Positions 20,495 through 33,847 of a DNA stretch of 64,000 nucleotides are shown here, piece after piece. This stretch comes from Akkermansia muciniphila (lineage in GTDB: Bacteria > Verrucomicrobiota > Verrucomicrobiia > Verrucomicrobiales > Akkermansiaceae). Numbering within the stretch: position 1 is the stretch's first letter; each line of letters begins with the position of its first letter. Under the pieces are notes generated by a model. The model was not told the origin of the DNA. It did not search any database and saw nothing but the letters and a program-made list of their open reading frames with translations. The stretch is from assembly GCA_945873305.1 (NCBI GenBank), contig CAMCCX010000003.1:1-64000 (forward strand), read 5' to 3'. Both the position numbers and the translations under genes were made by a program.

Positions 20495-22209
20495 ACATCA
20501 GCGAACTCAAAAGCCGCTATCATGCGGGCTTCACTCCATCCCAAATGATCGAGGAGGTCTGGGAGAGGATTTCAGTCTGGAATGATCCCGCGATTTTCAT
20601 TCATCTGCCGGAGAAAGCCGTCCTGCTAGTCATCGCAGCGGAGGTGGAAGCGATGGACAAAAACCTTCCTCTGTGGGGAATTCCGTTCGTGGTGAAGGAC
20701 AACATCGACGTCGCAAAATGGCCGACAACGGCAGCTTGCCCCGAGTTTTCCTACGTTCCAACGGATGATGCGGAGACTGTCAGGCTCTTGCGCGCGGCGG
20801 GTGCGATTCCGATTGCGAAGGGCAACCTCGACCAATTCGCCACGGGCCTGGTTGGCACGCGTTCGCCTTACGGCATTCCCCGGAATGCGATCGACCCGGA
20901 ATTCCTGCCGGGCGGTTCGAGCTCAGGCAGCGCGTCCGCCGTCGCGGCGGGTCTCTGCGTTTTTTCGTTAGGAACGGACACCGCGGGCTCGGGCCGGGTG
21001 CCGGCGGCGTTCCAGGAACTGATCGGCTGGAAGCCGACGCGCGGTTTGCTGAGCAACCGGGGCGTGGTTCCTGCCTGCCGGTCCTTGGATTGTATCTCCG
21101 TCTTTACTAACTGCGCCGCGGACGCGCTGTGCATCTCGGACGTGGTCGGTAGCTACGACGCTGCGGATACGTTCTCATCGCAAGTGGAGCCAGCAGGTAG
21201 AATCTGCGAGAATTTCCGGTTCGGTGTGCCCCGGGAGCTGGATTTCGCCGGCGATCCGGACACGCCCGGCTTGTTCGCCACGGCGGTGGAAAAGATGATC
21301 GCGCTGGGTGGAACTCCGGTTGAAATCGACCTCACGCCATTCACCGAGGCGGCCAAGTTGCTTTATGAAGGACCCTGGGTCGCCGAGCGCTGGGCGGCGG
21401 TGGGTGAGTTCGTGGAACTGCATCCCGAGGATGTCTTTCCGGTGACGCTGAAAATTCTGGAAGGGTCGAAGGGCTGGGACGCGGCATCGACGTTCAAGGC
21501 GCAGTATCGGTTGCGGGAGTTCGCGCGTGAGACGGAAGGAGTTTGGAAGCAAATCGATTTTCTGTTACTCCCGACGACGCCGCGACTGTACACTGTCGCG
21601 GAAAATCTAGCCGAACCATTCGGCACGAATGCCACGCTCGGCCGTTACACGAATTTCATGAACCTACTGGACTTGTCCGCCGTGGCGATGCCAGCCGGGC
21701 GGGCGAGGTCCGGGAGCGCGCCCTGGGGCGTGACGCTCGCCGCTCCGGCGGGCTGGGATTCGGCGTTGCTGGATTTCGCCGGAAAATTTCGTGGTGAAAC
21801 GATGGCTCCCCGCGTTTCCCGGAAAATCCCGCTGCTCGTCTGCGGGGCGCATTTGGAAGGCCTGGCACTGCATTGGCAACTCACGGATCGCGGGGCGATT
21901 CTCCGAGAAAAGACGCAAACAGCACCGGTTTACCGAATGTATGCGATGCCACCGAGCGGCACGATTCCCCCGCGCCCGGCGTTGATCCGGGACGACGCGG
22001 CGGGGGCGGCGATCAAGGTGGAAGTCTGGGAACTGGAGCCTGCGGCATTCGGTGATTTCGTTTCGAAAATTCCGGGACCGCTGGGAATCGGCAAGGTGCT
22101 GCTGGAAAGCGGCGAGGAGGTTCCAGGCCTCATCGCGGAGCCGCGGGCGACGGAAGGGGCGGAAGAAATCACCCGATTCGGCGGCTGGCGGGCATGGATG
22201 GATGCGTGA
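20491..22209 (+). CDS. atzF: Allophanate hydrolase
   Basis: Amidase signature VVKDNID, LPGGSSSGSASAVAAGL, GTDTAGSGRVPAA; C-terminal AtzF domain; start in the ORF beginning at 19381. Confidence 0.93.
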   Translation: MNISELKSRYHAGFTPSQMIEEVWERISVWNDPAIFIHLPEKAVLLVIAAEVEAMDKNLPLWGIPFVVKDNIDVAKWPTTAACPEFSYVPTDDAETVRLLRAAGAIPIAKGNLDQFATGLVGTRSPYGIPRNAIDPEFLPGGSSSGSASAVAAGLCVFSLGTDTAGSGRVPAAFQELIGWKPTRGLLSNRGVVPACRSLDCISVFTNCAADALCISDVVGSYDAADTFSSQVEPAGRICENFRFGVPRELDFAGDPDTPGLFATAVEKMIALGGTPVEIDLTPFTEAAKLLYEGPWVAERWAAVGEFVELHPEDVFPVTLKILEGSKGWDAASTFKAQYRLREFARETEGVWKQIDFLLLPTTPRLYTVAENLAEPFGTNATLGRYTNFMNLLDLSAVAMPAGRARSGSAPWGVTLAAPAGWDSALLDFAGKFRGETMAPRVSRKIPLLVCGAHLEGLALHWQLTDRGAILREKTQTAPVYRMYAMPPSGTIPPRPALIRDDAAGAAIKVEVWELEPAAFGDFVSKIPGPLGIGKVLLESGEEVPGLIAEPRATEGAEEITRFGGWRAWMDA

Positions 22210-22248
22210 TCTTCACATTTCAAAAATTCAAGATTCGCCAGACGCGGG

Positions 22249-23301
22249 ATGCTCTGGCAAAACCCGCGCGTGCCTGAGACCCGAATTCTCCAAGTTGCCG
22301 ATGACGAAATGAAGGACGCCGTGACCGAGGCCTGCGCCTTGTTGCGCGCCGGTGAAATCGTCGCCCTTCCCACTGAAACCGTTTACGGCCTTGCGGCGGA
22401 CGCCTTCAATCCTGAGGCGGTTGCCAAAGTTTTCGCGGCCAAGGAGCGGCCGTCGTTTGATCCGCTCATCGTCCACATCGCCTCGCGCGGGGATTTGAAG
22501 AACGTGGCCATCGTGCCTGAGGACATCGCGGAAACGGTGAACAAATTGACCGCGGCGTTCTGGCCCGGACCGCTCACCTTGGTTTTACCGAAGCACGCCG
22601 ACGTGCCGGATTTAGTCACCAGCGGACTTCCGACGGTGGCGGTCCGTCAGAGCGCGCATCCGGTTTTCCGGGCGGTCTGCAAGGAGCTCGGCCGCCCGAT
22701 CGCGGCACCGAGCGCGAACCGCTTCGGGCGGATTTCGCCGACTTCGGCCTCCGCGGTGATGAAGGAACTCGGCGGCCGCATTCCGCTCATCGTCGATGCC
22801 GGAGCCTGCGCTGAAGGAGTGGAAAGCACGATTATTTCCATCGAGCCACGTGAAGGGAAGAAGCCGATTTTCCGGCTCCACCGCGCGGGGCCGATCACCA
22901 AGGAGCAGCTTCAGGAGTTCGGGCGAGTGGAGAAAGTCCGCGAAATCAAATCGGACGCGCCGCAGGCACCAGGCCAGCTTGATAGCCATTACGCGCCGCT
23001 CACGCCTCTAATATTATTGGAGAATCCGGCAGATTTCGTGCCTGAGGAAGGTAAGAAATACGGTCTCCTCAGCTACACCGGCGAGGACGACAGCCCGTAT
23101 GTCACACTTCACGATTGGGACCTCATCGAGTCGCTCAGCCCCGGCAGCGGCAAGCTCGCGGAAGCGGCGATCCGCTTGTTTTTCGTCATGCGCCAGCTGG
23201 ACGAGGCCGGGCTCGATGCGATCATCGCCGAGCCTGTTAGCGAAACCGGTCTCGGGGTCGCGATCATGGACCGCCTGCGCCGGGCATCCATCAACTTCTA
23301 G
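22249..23301 (+). CDS. L-threonylcarbamoyladenylate synthase (Sua5/YciO/YrdC)
   Basis: GEIVALPTETVYGLAADAFNPEAVAKVFAAKERPSFDPLIVHIAS, SANRFGRISPTSA, STIISIE, C-terminal Sua5 region LDSHYAPLTPL. Confidence 0.93.
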   Translation: MLWQNPRVPETRILQVADDEMKDAVTEACALLRAGEIVALPTETVYGLAADAFNPEAVAKVFAAKERPSFDPLIVHIASRGDLKNVAIVPEDIAETVNKLTAAFWPGPLTLVLPKHADVPDLVTSGLPTVAVRQSAHPVFRAVCKELGRPIAAPSANRFGRISPTSASAVMKELGGRIPLIVDAGACAEGVESTIISIEPREGKKPIFRLHRAGPITKEQLQEFGRVEKVREIKSDAPQAPGQLDSHYAPLTPLILLENPADFVPEEGKKYGLLSYTGEDDSPYVTLHDWDLIESLSPGSGKLAEAAIRLFFVMRQLDEAGLDAIIAEPVSETGLGVAIMDRLRRASINF

Positions 23302-27079
<3,778 letters not shown>

Positions 27080-27085
27080 TCAATA

Positions 27086-27988
27086 TTACCCCTTCGGAGT
27101 TGTCGGCGTGAGCGTGACTTCCAACTGCTCCACTCCTCGCAGCAGCTTCGCTGTTACCGGCTGGCCGGGAATGACGTAGAAAAACGCATTCACGGCGTCC
27201 GCGTAATCCGTGATTTGCCTGGCACCGATGCTGAGAAGCAAGTCGCCCGGCTGAACGCCCGCGGAGGCGGCGGGGGAATCCGGCAGCACCCGGCTGATCC
27301 GTGGAATCTGGGATTCGGCGCGCAGTGCGAGTCCGAGCCAGCCGCGGGACAGCTGGCCGCCTGCGGAAACGTCCCGGAGCACCCGGTGCACGGCCTCGGC
27401 GGGCAGGGCGTAGCCGATATTGCCGCCACCCGAGCTTTGAAAAACAATCGCGACCACCCGGCCGGCATCGTCCAGCAGCGGAGTCCCCGGCGGCGGAACC
27501 GAACGGCTGAAATTCACGCGCAGCAAGGCGAGTGGTAAAATTTTCCCTCCCACCTGTTTCACCCATCCGGTCGCGCGGCATGGGATCAATCCCGCAGGTT
27601 CCATGGATTGGAGGGTGGCGTTCGCATTCGCACCAGCATCCGCGGCCCATTCCATCGATTTCGGCGCGGTGTTTCCTTCCCCCTTGATGAATCCCAGCCG
27701 AGAAACCGGGTCGTGGCCGATCATCTTGACCGGAATGGAGCGGTTCCCGAACTGCAGCGTCGGGTTTACCGGATTCGAGCCCACGGAGACGACTACGACC
27801 ATCATCGCAGCTCCGTTGACGGGGACCGCCGTGGATTCAGCGGATTGGCCATTTGCCCCTGACGGGAAATTCACCTGCCAGCGAGGGGAAATGGCGACAG
27901 GCTGGGCAAAGCCAGCCGAAACGGAGGCGCTCGCCACCAAAAACATTCGTGCCGACCACCGTCGGCGCGGGCATTCCAGATCCACCAT
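27086..27988 (-). CDS. HtrA/DegQ-like PDZ protein with apparently degenerate protease domain
   Basis: C-terminal PDZ GWLGLALRAESQIPRISRVLPDSPAASAGVQPGDLLLSIGARQITDYADAVNAFFYVIPG; catalytic-Ser region reads SVPPPGTPLLDDAGRVV instead of GNSGGPLL. Confidence 0.75.
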   Translation of the reverse strand: MVDLECPRRRWSARMFLVASASVSAGFAQPVAISPRWQVNFPSGANGQSAESTAVPVNGAAMMVVVVSVGSNPVNPTLQFGNRSIPVKMIGHDPVSRLGFIKGEGNTAPKSMEWAADAGANANATLQSMEPAGLIPCRATGWVKQVGGKILPLALLRVNFSRSVPPPGTPLLDDAGRVVAIVFQSSGGGNIGYALPAEAVHRVLRDVSAGGQLSRGWLGLALRAESQIPRISRVLPDSPAASAGVQPGDLLLSIGARQITDYADAVNAFFYVIPGQPVTAKLLRGVEQLEVTLTPTTPKG

Positions 27989-28004
27989 TTCGGGGTTGCT
28001 GGAA

Positions 28005-28400
28005 TTAGAACACTTGCTCGCCGACGTCGCCTTGAGTCGTGGGACTCAGGTCCAACTGCTTGAGTTGCTCAAGCCCGGGCGGCGTGGGTGCCGGGACGAC
28101 TTGGTAATTCACCGGGGAAGCCGGCGTGTTTTCCTTCTCCACTTTGGGCGGCGTCAGGAAAAATGCGATGGTCAGCGCGGCGTAGGCCATGCCCGAGCCG
28201 TAAGCCCATTTGGAGGGACTCAGATCGGAAAACCAAGCGGACACGCCAGCGAAGAAATTTGAAAATCCCGAGTTCTTCACGGCCTGCTCACGCTGGCTTT
28301 GGTGAAATTCGCAGAGGAAATCCTGCCAGTAACCCTCTTCAGGACGCTCATCGCGCTTGAGGGCTAATAGGTCTCCAATTTGTTCGAGCGTCGGTTTCAC
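28005..28400 (-). CDS. Small single-TM protein, candidate anti-sigma factor
   Basis: Immediately downstream of the ECF sigma gene; soluble N-terminus, TM segment GSGMAYAALTIAFFL, proline-rich tail. Confidence 0.55.
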   Translation of the reverse strand: MKPTLEQIGDLLALKRDERPEEGYWQDFLCEFHQSQREQAVKNSGFSNFFAGVSAWFSDLSPSKWAYGSGMAYAALTIAFFLTPPKVEKENTPASPVNYQVVPAPTPPGLEQLKQLDLSPTTQGDVGEQVF

Positions 28401-28453
28401 TGCGGTTGATAATTAGGATTTATAAAATAACCCCCCGATGCGCAAGCAGAATT

Positions 28454-29053
28454 TTAAAATCTTTCTTCCCAACTGTCTTGCAAGGCTGACTGGAGTTGGA
28501 GATGCGCATAATGGAGTCGTGAGCGAATGGTGCCTTCGGAAGTCTTGAGCACCTTGGCGATCTCCCCGTGGGACATGCCTTGGATGTCAAACATCGTGAC
28601 CACCATTCTGTGGGGGTCAGACAACTTCTTCATCGCTTCGTTCAATTTTATCTGCAGCTCGTTGAGGTTGGTCTGCCGCTCGGGATTCGCCTCGTGGGTG
28701 GTGTCGATGAGCGCCGGATCCTGCTGCACGGATGAATCCATGTCGTTCAGACTCAAGCCAGTGCGGCGCTTCCGCTTCTTCAGGAAATTGAGCGTCTGGT
28801 TGACGGCTATCTGGTAGATCCAGGTGTAGAACGCCGAGTTGCCCTTGAATTTCCCGAGCGATTGATAGGAACGCGCGAAGATCTCCTGGAGCAAATCATG
28901 AGTGTCCTCCTTGTGGGAGGTCATGTTGTAAACGAGGCCGTATAGCTTGTCGCCATACTTGAGGATCAGGGCGTCGAAAGCGCGCGTATCTCCCTGTTGG
29001 GCACGCGTGACAAGGTCCTGGTCAGGGTCGGGGGGACGTGACTGACGAAACAT
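28454..29053 (-). CDS. ECF-type RNA polymerase sigma factor
   Basis: DLVTRAQQGDTRAFDALILKYGDKLYGLVYNMTSHKEDTHDLLQEIFARSYQSLGKFKGNSAFYTWIYQIAVNQTLNFLKK and region 4 MSHGEIAKVLKTSEGTIRSRLHYAHLQL. Confidence 0.92.
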   Translation of the reverse strand: MFRQSRPPDPDQDLVTRAQQGDTRAFDALILKYGDKLYGLVYNMTSHKEDTHDLLQEIFARSYQSLGKFKGNSAFYTWIYQIAVNQTLNFLKKRKRRTGLSLNDMDSSVQQDPALIDTTHEANPERQTNLNELQIKLNEAMKKLSDPHRMVVTMFDIQGMSHGEIAKVLKTSEGTIRSRLHYAHLQLQSALQDSWEERF

Positions 29054-29202
29054 GAAGATGGGTGGGGTGGGCAGCGGAAACAGGCTACACCGGAGCCGCG
29101 TGATGTAAAGAAGCGTGAAAATGACGGCCTGAAATTCCGGGTTTTTCCTGTCGAAATGAACGTTCGCCTTTTCCGTCCGGTCTGATTTTCTCGGTGGCAA
29201 CC

Positions 29203-29544
29203 ATGGCCACCTTCACCGCAAACGCCGACTACGAGGACAAGGACAGCAATCCCATCCATTTGGAACCCGGCGACGAGGTCACCGTCGGAATCGCCGACCG
29301 CGCGTGGCCCGGCTGGGTGTGGGCGACCGACAACGAGGACAACGACGGCTACGTCCCCGAGGAAATCCTCGAACCGCTCGGCGAAGGACGCTTCGCCGCC
29401 CTCGAAACCTACGATCCCACCGTGCTCACCATCAAGCGCGGCGACCGTCTCGAATCGCTGCGCCAGATCCACGGCTGGCACTGGTGCCGGAACGAGCGAG
29501 GCGAGGAAGGCTGGGTCGGCGGGTATTTGCTGAAGCCGGTTTGA
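29203..29544 (+). CDS. SH3-like domain protein
   Basis: Two SH3-like halves: ANADYEDKDSNPIHLEPGDEVTVG...GYVPEEILEPL and ALETYDPTVLTIKRGDRLESLRQIHGWHWCRNERGEEGWVGGYLL. Confidence 0.75.
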   Translation: MATFTANADYEDKDSNPIHLEPGDEVTVGIADRAWPGWVWATDNEDNDGYVPEEILEPLGEGRFAALETYDPTVLTIKRGDRLESLRQIHGWHWCRNERGEEGWVGGYLLKPV

Positions 29545-29554
29545 AATTTCCGGT

Positions 29555-31657
29555 ATGGAGGATTCCAAAAAACGCCTGATCGAAGCGGCGGTTCGGCCGT
29601 TTTCCGACAACGCGGAGATGAGGCATGCCGCTGCCGATTTTCTCGAGCAGCGGGGCACGACCAATGACAACGCCGCCGCCGCGATGGTCACTCGTTGGAA
29701 TGAGGTGGATGGACGGAAGCACAAATCCTTCTGGCACATCGGCCTCTGGGTGGTGGTCGCAGTGGCCTCGATGACCACGGTTTACTCGGACTTCGACGAA
29801 ATTTCCCGGCTTGGGACGTGGGGGAAATGGATTGCCGGAGGATCGATATTCACCCCTCTGCCCGATGCCACGCAACGCGTCGCCAGCAAGCTCAGTGAGG
29901 CGGACAAGCTGCTGCTATTCGGAGACCTCGCCAAGGACAGCAAAAGCGAGCGAAAGGAGGCGCTGTGGCGCAGCGAGCCGGAGAATCCCGCCTATTTCGC
30001 GGACTACGCCGGGGCATTCATCTCAGACAACGACAAGCTGCCGCCGGATTTTCTGGAAACCGCCAGACGCCTCGATCCCACCAACGCTTGGTTCACCTAC
30101 CTGGCCGCCGCAGTCGAGGCGAGGGACTCCGTGAAAAGCAAGTCCCGCAAAAGCAAGCGGGTGGCGGGCAAGATCGTCTTTGAAAGCCCGCGCGAGTGGG
30201 AAATCCTCGATCAGGCTCGTTTGGATCGCGCTATGGCGCTGCTGGTCGAGGCCCGGAACCAGCCGAAATGCAACAGCTACAGAGCAGAAATGTTGCAAAG
30301 ACGTCTGCCCTTATTGCCACAAGCAACCAGCATCGAGCAGCTCGACTCAGCCAGCTGTCTATCTGCCATCTCGGTGTTTTCGAGTATCCGGCTGAGGGTA
30401 TTGGGGGACTCCATCGCGGTGAGGGCGTGGAGCGCGGGGGAATCAGGTGATGTTCGGGGGTTTCAGGAAATTTCCAGCGACGGGGAACTGTTTCTCCGCA
30501 GGATTTGCAGTGCGGAAACCGGGACTCTCGTGGACGAACTGGTGGGCAAAGTCATCGCCTCGACCCTTGCGGATAGTTTCGCTATCGCTGCGGAAAAGCT
30601 GCGCCTTGAACAGGATGCCGCGCGTTGGAAACCCATCGCGAAGTGGATGATGGAGACCAAAGAACGACGCGACTCCCGCGAATTCATCGTGGATGGCAAG
30701 GCGGTGGAGTCCGGGACGCGCACTGGCGGATTCATGACCGGCTCTCTCGAAATGGTGGCCAAACAAGCGGAAACCCAGCCGCCACTGACAGACGCGGATT
30801 TAAAGCCGATGCGTTTGCATGACCATGAGCTTCTATCATGGATTTTCGGTTACGGATCGTGGCTTGTGATGGCGTTGTGCGTGGGGCTTGTCGCGAGCTA
30901 TCGGTTCCGGGTGGCGGTCTTGTCCCGGCGGCTGGCGCGGCGGATGGAGGATCTGCTTCGTCCGTCCGACTGGGGATGGATCATCGTAGCGGGCGTGGTG
31001 CTGCCGTTTGTTTTCGTGATGGCCGTCAATCGGCAGACGCCGCTGGGCGGGCGGGAATTAGGGGCGCTGCTGATGCCGGCGGGGCATTTCCTCGGGCTGT
31101 GGGCCTTGTGGCTGATCCTGCCGGCGCAGATCGTCCGCTGGCGCTTGGCGAAACGTGCGGGCGGATTCGGTTTTCCCGGACCGTCGTGGATGGGCTGGCT
31201 CGCCGTTGCTTGCGCGGCGGCGTTTGTGCCGATGATCGGCTGGGCGGCGATTTCCGGTTCATACGAGGTATTCTGGCTGCATTGGGTCCACTCGACAGGA
31301 ATCGATTCCCCGATAAATCCGGGGGCCTCGTGGGCGTTCCGGCTAGCGGCGGCGCTATTGGGCACTTCCGTGCTTTGGCTCGCGGTGTCGCTTTCCATCG
31401 CGCTCTTGAGCCGCGCTGAGCGGCAACTTTACAGAGCGACATCCTCACGGGTGTTGGTCACGGTTTATTTGGCGGCCCTGCTGGTCAGCGCGCTGGCCAC
31501 CATCGGCTTCAAGGCTTCGCAGCAGTATTGGTTTACGCAGGACACGCTCACAAAATTCGACGTTTCCGGTCCCGGCTGGACACGCTATGAGTCAAAAGTC
31601 GCCGCCCGGATGAGAACCGAGCTCCAGGAAATTTTAGGATATGACCGAGCACCCTGA
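29555..31657 (+). CDS. Large multi-TM protein of unknown function, paralog 1
   Basis: Full-length 700-aa ORF, several C-terminal TM segments, homologous along its length to the next gene. Confidence 0.8.
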   Translation: MEDSKKRLIEAAVRPFSDNAEMRHAAADFLEQRGTTNDNAAAAMVTRWNEVDGRKHKSFWHIGLWVVVAVASMTTVYSDFDEISRLGTWGKWIAGGSIFTPLPDATQRVASKLSEADKLLLFGDLAKDSKSERKEALWRSEPENPAYFADYAGAFISDNDKLPPDFLETARRLDPTNAWFTYLAAAVEARDSVKSKSRKSKRVAGKIVFESPREWEILDQARLDRAMALLVEARNQPKCNSYRAEMLQRRLPLLPQATSIEQLDSASCLSAISVFSSIRLRVLGDSIAVRAWSAGESGDVRGFQEISSDGELFLRRICSAETGTLVDELVGKVIASTLADSFAIAAEKLRLEQDAARWKPIAKWMMETKERRDSREFIVDGKAVESGTRTGGFMTGSLEMVAKQAETQPPLTDADLKPMRLHDHELLSWIFGYGSWLVMALCVGLVASYRFRVAVLSRRLARRMEDLLRPSDWGWIIVAGVVLPFVFVMAVNRQTPLGGRELGALLMPAGHFLGLWALWLILPAQIVRWRLAKRAGGFGFPGPSWMGWLAVACAAAFVPMIGWAAISGSYEVFWLHWVHSTGIDSPINPGASWAFRLAAALLGTSVLWLAVSLSIALLSRAERQLYRATSSRVLVTVYLAALLVSALATIGFKASQQYWFTQDTLTKFDVSGPGWTRYESKVAARMRTELQEILGYDRAP

Positions 31658-33680
31658 TCCACTCATCGCGGCGGCGCTGCGCCCCTTGACCGGGGACGCG
31701 GAATCGAGGTCTTCCGCGCGGATGCTGTTGGAGACGCTGCGGGAGGAGCACGCGGCTCAGGCGGATGCCGCGCTGAAACGATGGGGCGCACATGACGGGA
31801 AAAAGCGCCGGCTGTCGTGGCGGGTGGTTTTCATGAGCCTCGCGGCGGTGATCTCCGCGGTGATGCTGACTTCCGGAGTGCAGGATTTCATGGGCTATCG
31901 GCGGATTTTCCGGGCGGTGTCGGGCTACGAATTTGATGACGTCGCGAAAACATTCGACCTCACACGCTTCACCGCGCGGGAGAAGCAGCTGCTGAAAATC
32001 CGCGATGCCGGGCAGTCGCCGCTCGATCTCGCGAAAGTCTTGTGGGAAAGCGATCCCGCCAACGCCGCTTATTTCTCCGATTACTGCGCGACTTATTTCT
32101 CGGAAAACCACGAAACACTCCCTCCGGACTTCCTGGAGAACGCCGCCCGCATCGCTCCCCACAACGCCTTTTTCCCCTACTGGGCAGCGGGAATCGAAGC
32201 CAAGAACGCGGTCAAAAAGCGCTCGCTCCCCAAAGCCGCGCGCGCATCCGGCGCGGCGCCGGAATGGGATGTGAGCGACGAACCCAAGATCGACCGCGCT
32301 TTGGCCATCCTCCGTGGAATCAACGATCTGCCAGATCATGAGAGCTATGAGATCGAGTTGATGAGAGAACGGATTCCCCTGCTCTCGCAGAAAAATCCAT
32401 CAGAATACTACAGCGCCGTTTCCTATCTGGCGATGACCGCCACCATGTATTCCCTTTCCCGGGACTTGCCGAATGCGATCGCGGCCAAAGCCTGGTTGTT
32501 CGGCGAGCGCGGCGATGCCGGCGGACTCCTCGCGCTGAAAGCCGATGCGGATGCGTATTTGCGAAACATTTCCCTCAGCGAGCCCGGATTTCTCATCCAG
32601 GATCTCATCATCGAGGCTCACGCCAAAATCATCCTGGAAAATTTGGCGGCATCCGCGACGAAACTCGGCCTCCTCGCCGAGGCGGCGGAAACCCAGGGAA
32701 AACTCGACCGCCTCGAGAAACTCACCACCGACCGCAAGGCCGTTACCTTTGAAATCGATGGCAAGGACGCGTCTCAGAAATTCGGCGCGCTCAAACGATA
32801 TTCCATGTCGTATCTCGCGAAACGCACGCTCCACCCACCGGTGCTCCGCGACCGCGACGTGAAACCCGGCCGGATGACCGAGCACGAAATTCTCGCGCAA
32901 CTTTGCACCTATGCGACGTGGGCGCTGCTCGGGATCGCCAGCGGTTTGGCCGCGCTCTATCGCTTCCGCTCGCCGCGCCTGGTCCGGGGCCTGGCGGCGC
33001 GGATGGAACTGTTGCTGCGGCCCGCGGACTGGGCGTGGTTGTTCGTGGCCGGCATTCCGCCGTTCATCTATCTGATGTTGATCGCGCGTTTGACGACCTT
33101 GGGCGGCACGGAGTTGAACATCCTCTCGCTCTCCATCGACCTTCCCTACTACGACGGCCTGCCGCTGCCGTTGGCGCAATTCGTCGGCATGTTCCTCACG
33201 GCGCTCATCCTGCCGGTCCTCGCCGCCCGGTGGCGGATCGGGAAACGAGCGGCGTTTTTCGGATTTGGAAAGACCCGACCGTGGTCAGGCGGGCTGGCAC
33301 TCATCAGCGCGGCGGCCTTCATTCCGGTGCTCGGCTGGGCCGTCACCACCGGATCCGATACCGGGCTCAAAATCGCCTGGCCGCTGTTTGTCATTCCGTT
33401 GGGCTGGGTCCTCGCCGTCATGATCCGGGCCATGACCACGGGAATGAGCCAGCTGCTCCACCTCAACACCGTCGCGCGAATCCTCGTCCCGACCTACCTG
33501 GCCGCCGCGGTCGTCCTGCTGCTCGCCACCCCGTATTTCAACTGGGCCCGCCAAAACTGGTTCGAAAAAGACCCGATGGCGCGGCTGGAGGTCGCCTATC
33601 CGTCGTTGACGAAATTCGAATACGAAATCTCGGTGGCCGCCCGCCAGGAAGTCCGCGAAGCGCTGGGATACGGCCGATAA
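31641..33680 (+). CDS. Large multi-TM protein of unknown function, paralog 2
   Basis: 679-aa ORF overlapping the previous gene by 17 bp; shared elements such as LW.S.P.N.AYF.DY...LPPDFLE.A.R..P.NA.F.Y.AA..EA...VK. Confidence 0.8.
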   Translation: MTEHPDPLIAAALRPLTGDAESRSSARMLLETLREEHAAQADAALKRWGAHDGKKRRLSWRVVFMSLAAVISAVMLTSGVQDFMGYRRIFRAVSGYEFDDVAKTFDLTRFTAREKQLLKIRDAGQSPLDLAKVLWESDPANAAYFSDYCATYFSENHETLPPDFLENAARIAPHNAFFPYWAAGIEAKNAVKKRSLPKAARASGAAPEWDVSDEPKIDRALAILRGINDLPDHESYEIELMRERIPLLSQKNPSEYYSAVSYLAMTATMYSLSRDLPNAIAAKAWLFGERGDAGGLLALKADADAYLRNISLSEPGFLIQDLIIEAHAKIILENLAASATKLGLLAEAAETQGKLDRLEKLTTDRKAVTFEIDGKDASQKFGALKRYSMSYLAKRTLHPPVLRDRDVKPGRMTEHEILAQLCTYATWALLGIASGLAALYRFRSPRLVRGLAARMELLLRPADWAWLFVAGIPPFIYLMLIARLTTLGGTELNILSLSIDLPYYDGLPLPLAQFVGMFLTALILPVLAARWRIGKRAAFFGFGKTRPWSGGLALISAAAFIPVLGWAVTTGSDTGLKIAWPLFVIPLGWVLAVMIRAMTTGMSQLLHLNTVARILVPTYLAAAVVLLLATPYFNWARQNWFEKDPMARLEVAYPSLTKFEYEISVAARQEVREALGYGR

Positions 33681-33847
33681 GCGGATTCCAAAATCAGGAT
33701 TTCCCTTGCCAAGTCCGGGCCGGTTCCCTATCTCCCGCGTCCCTCTTCACGCCGCCTTATTCACCAACGAAGATCCGGAGGGGCTCCATGCGGCAAATCT
33801 TCAAAAATCGCCCGTCCTGATTTCAAGGCGGGAAAACAGAACAACAC

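Noticed and set aside
29054-29202. ECF-type promoter (GGAAAC ... CGTGA near 29079) between the sigma gene and the SH3 gene
   Set aside because: Suggestive but a single weak match with unknown sigma specificity; not reported as a feature.
33706-33734. rpsB promoter TTGCCA-N17-TATCTC
   Set aside because: The -10 match is poor; no more convincing than chance without TSS data.
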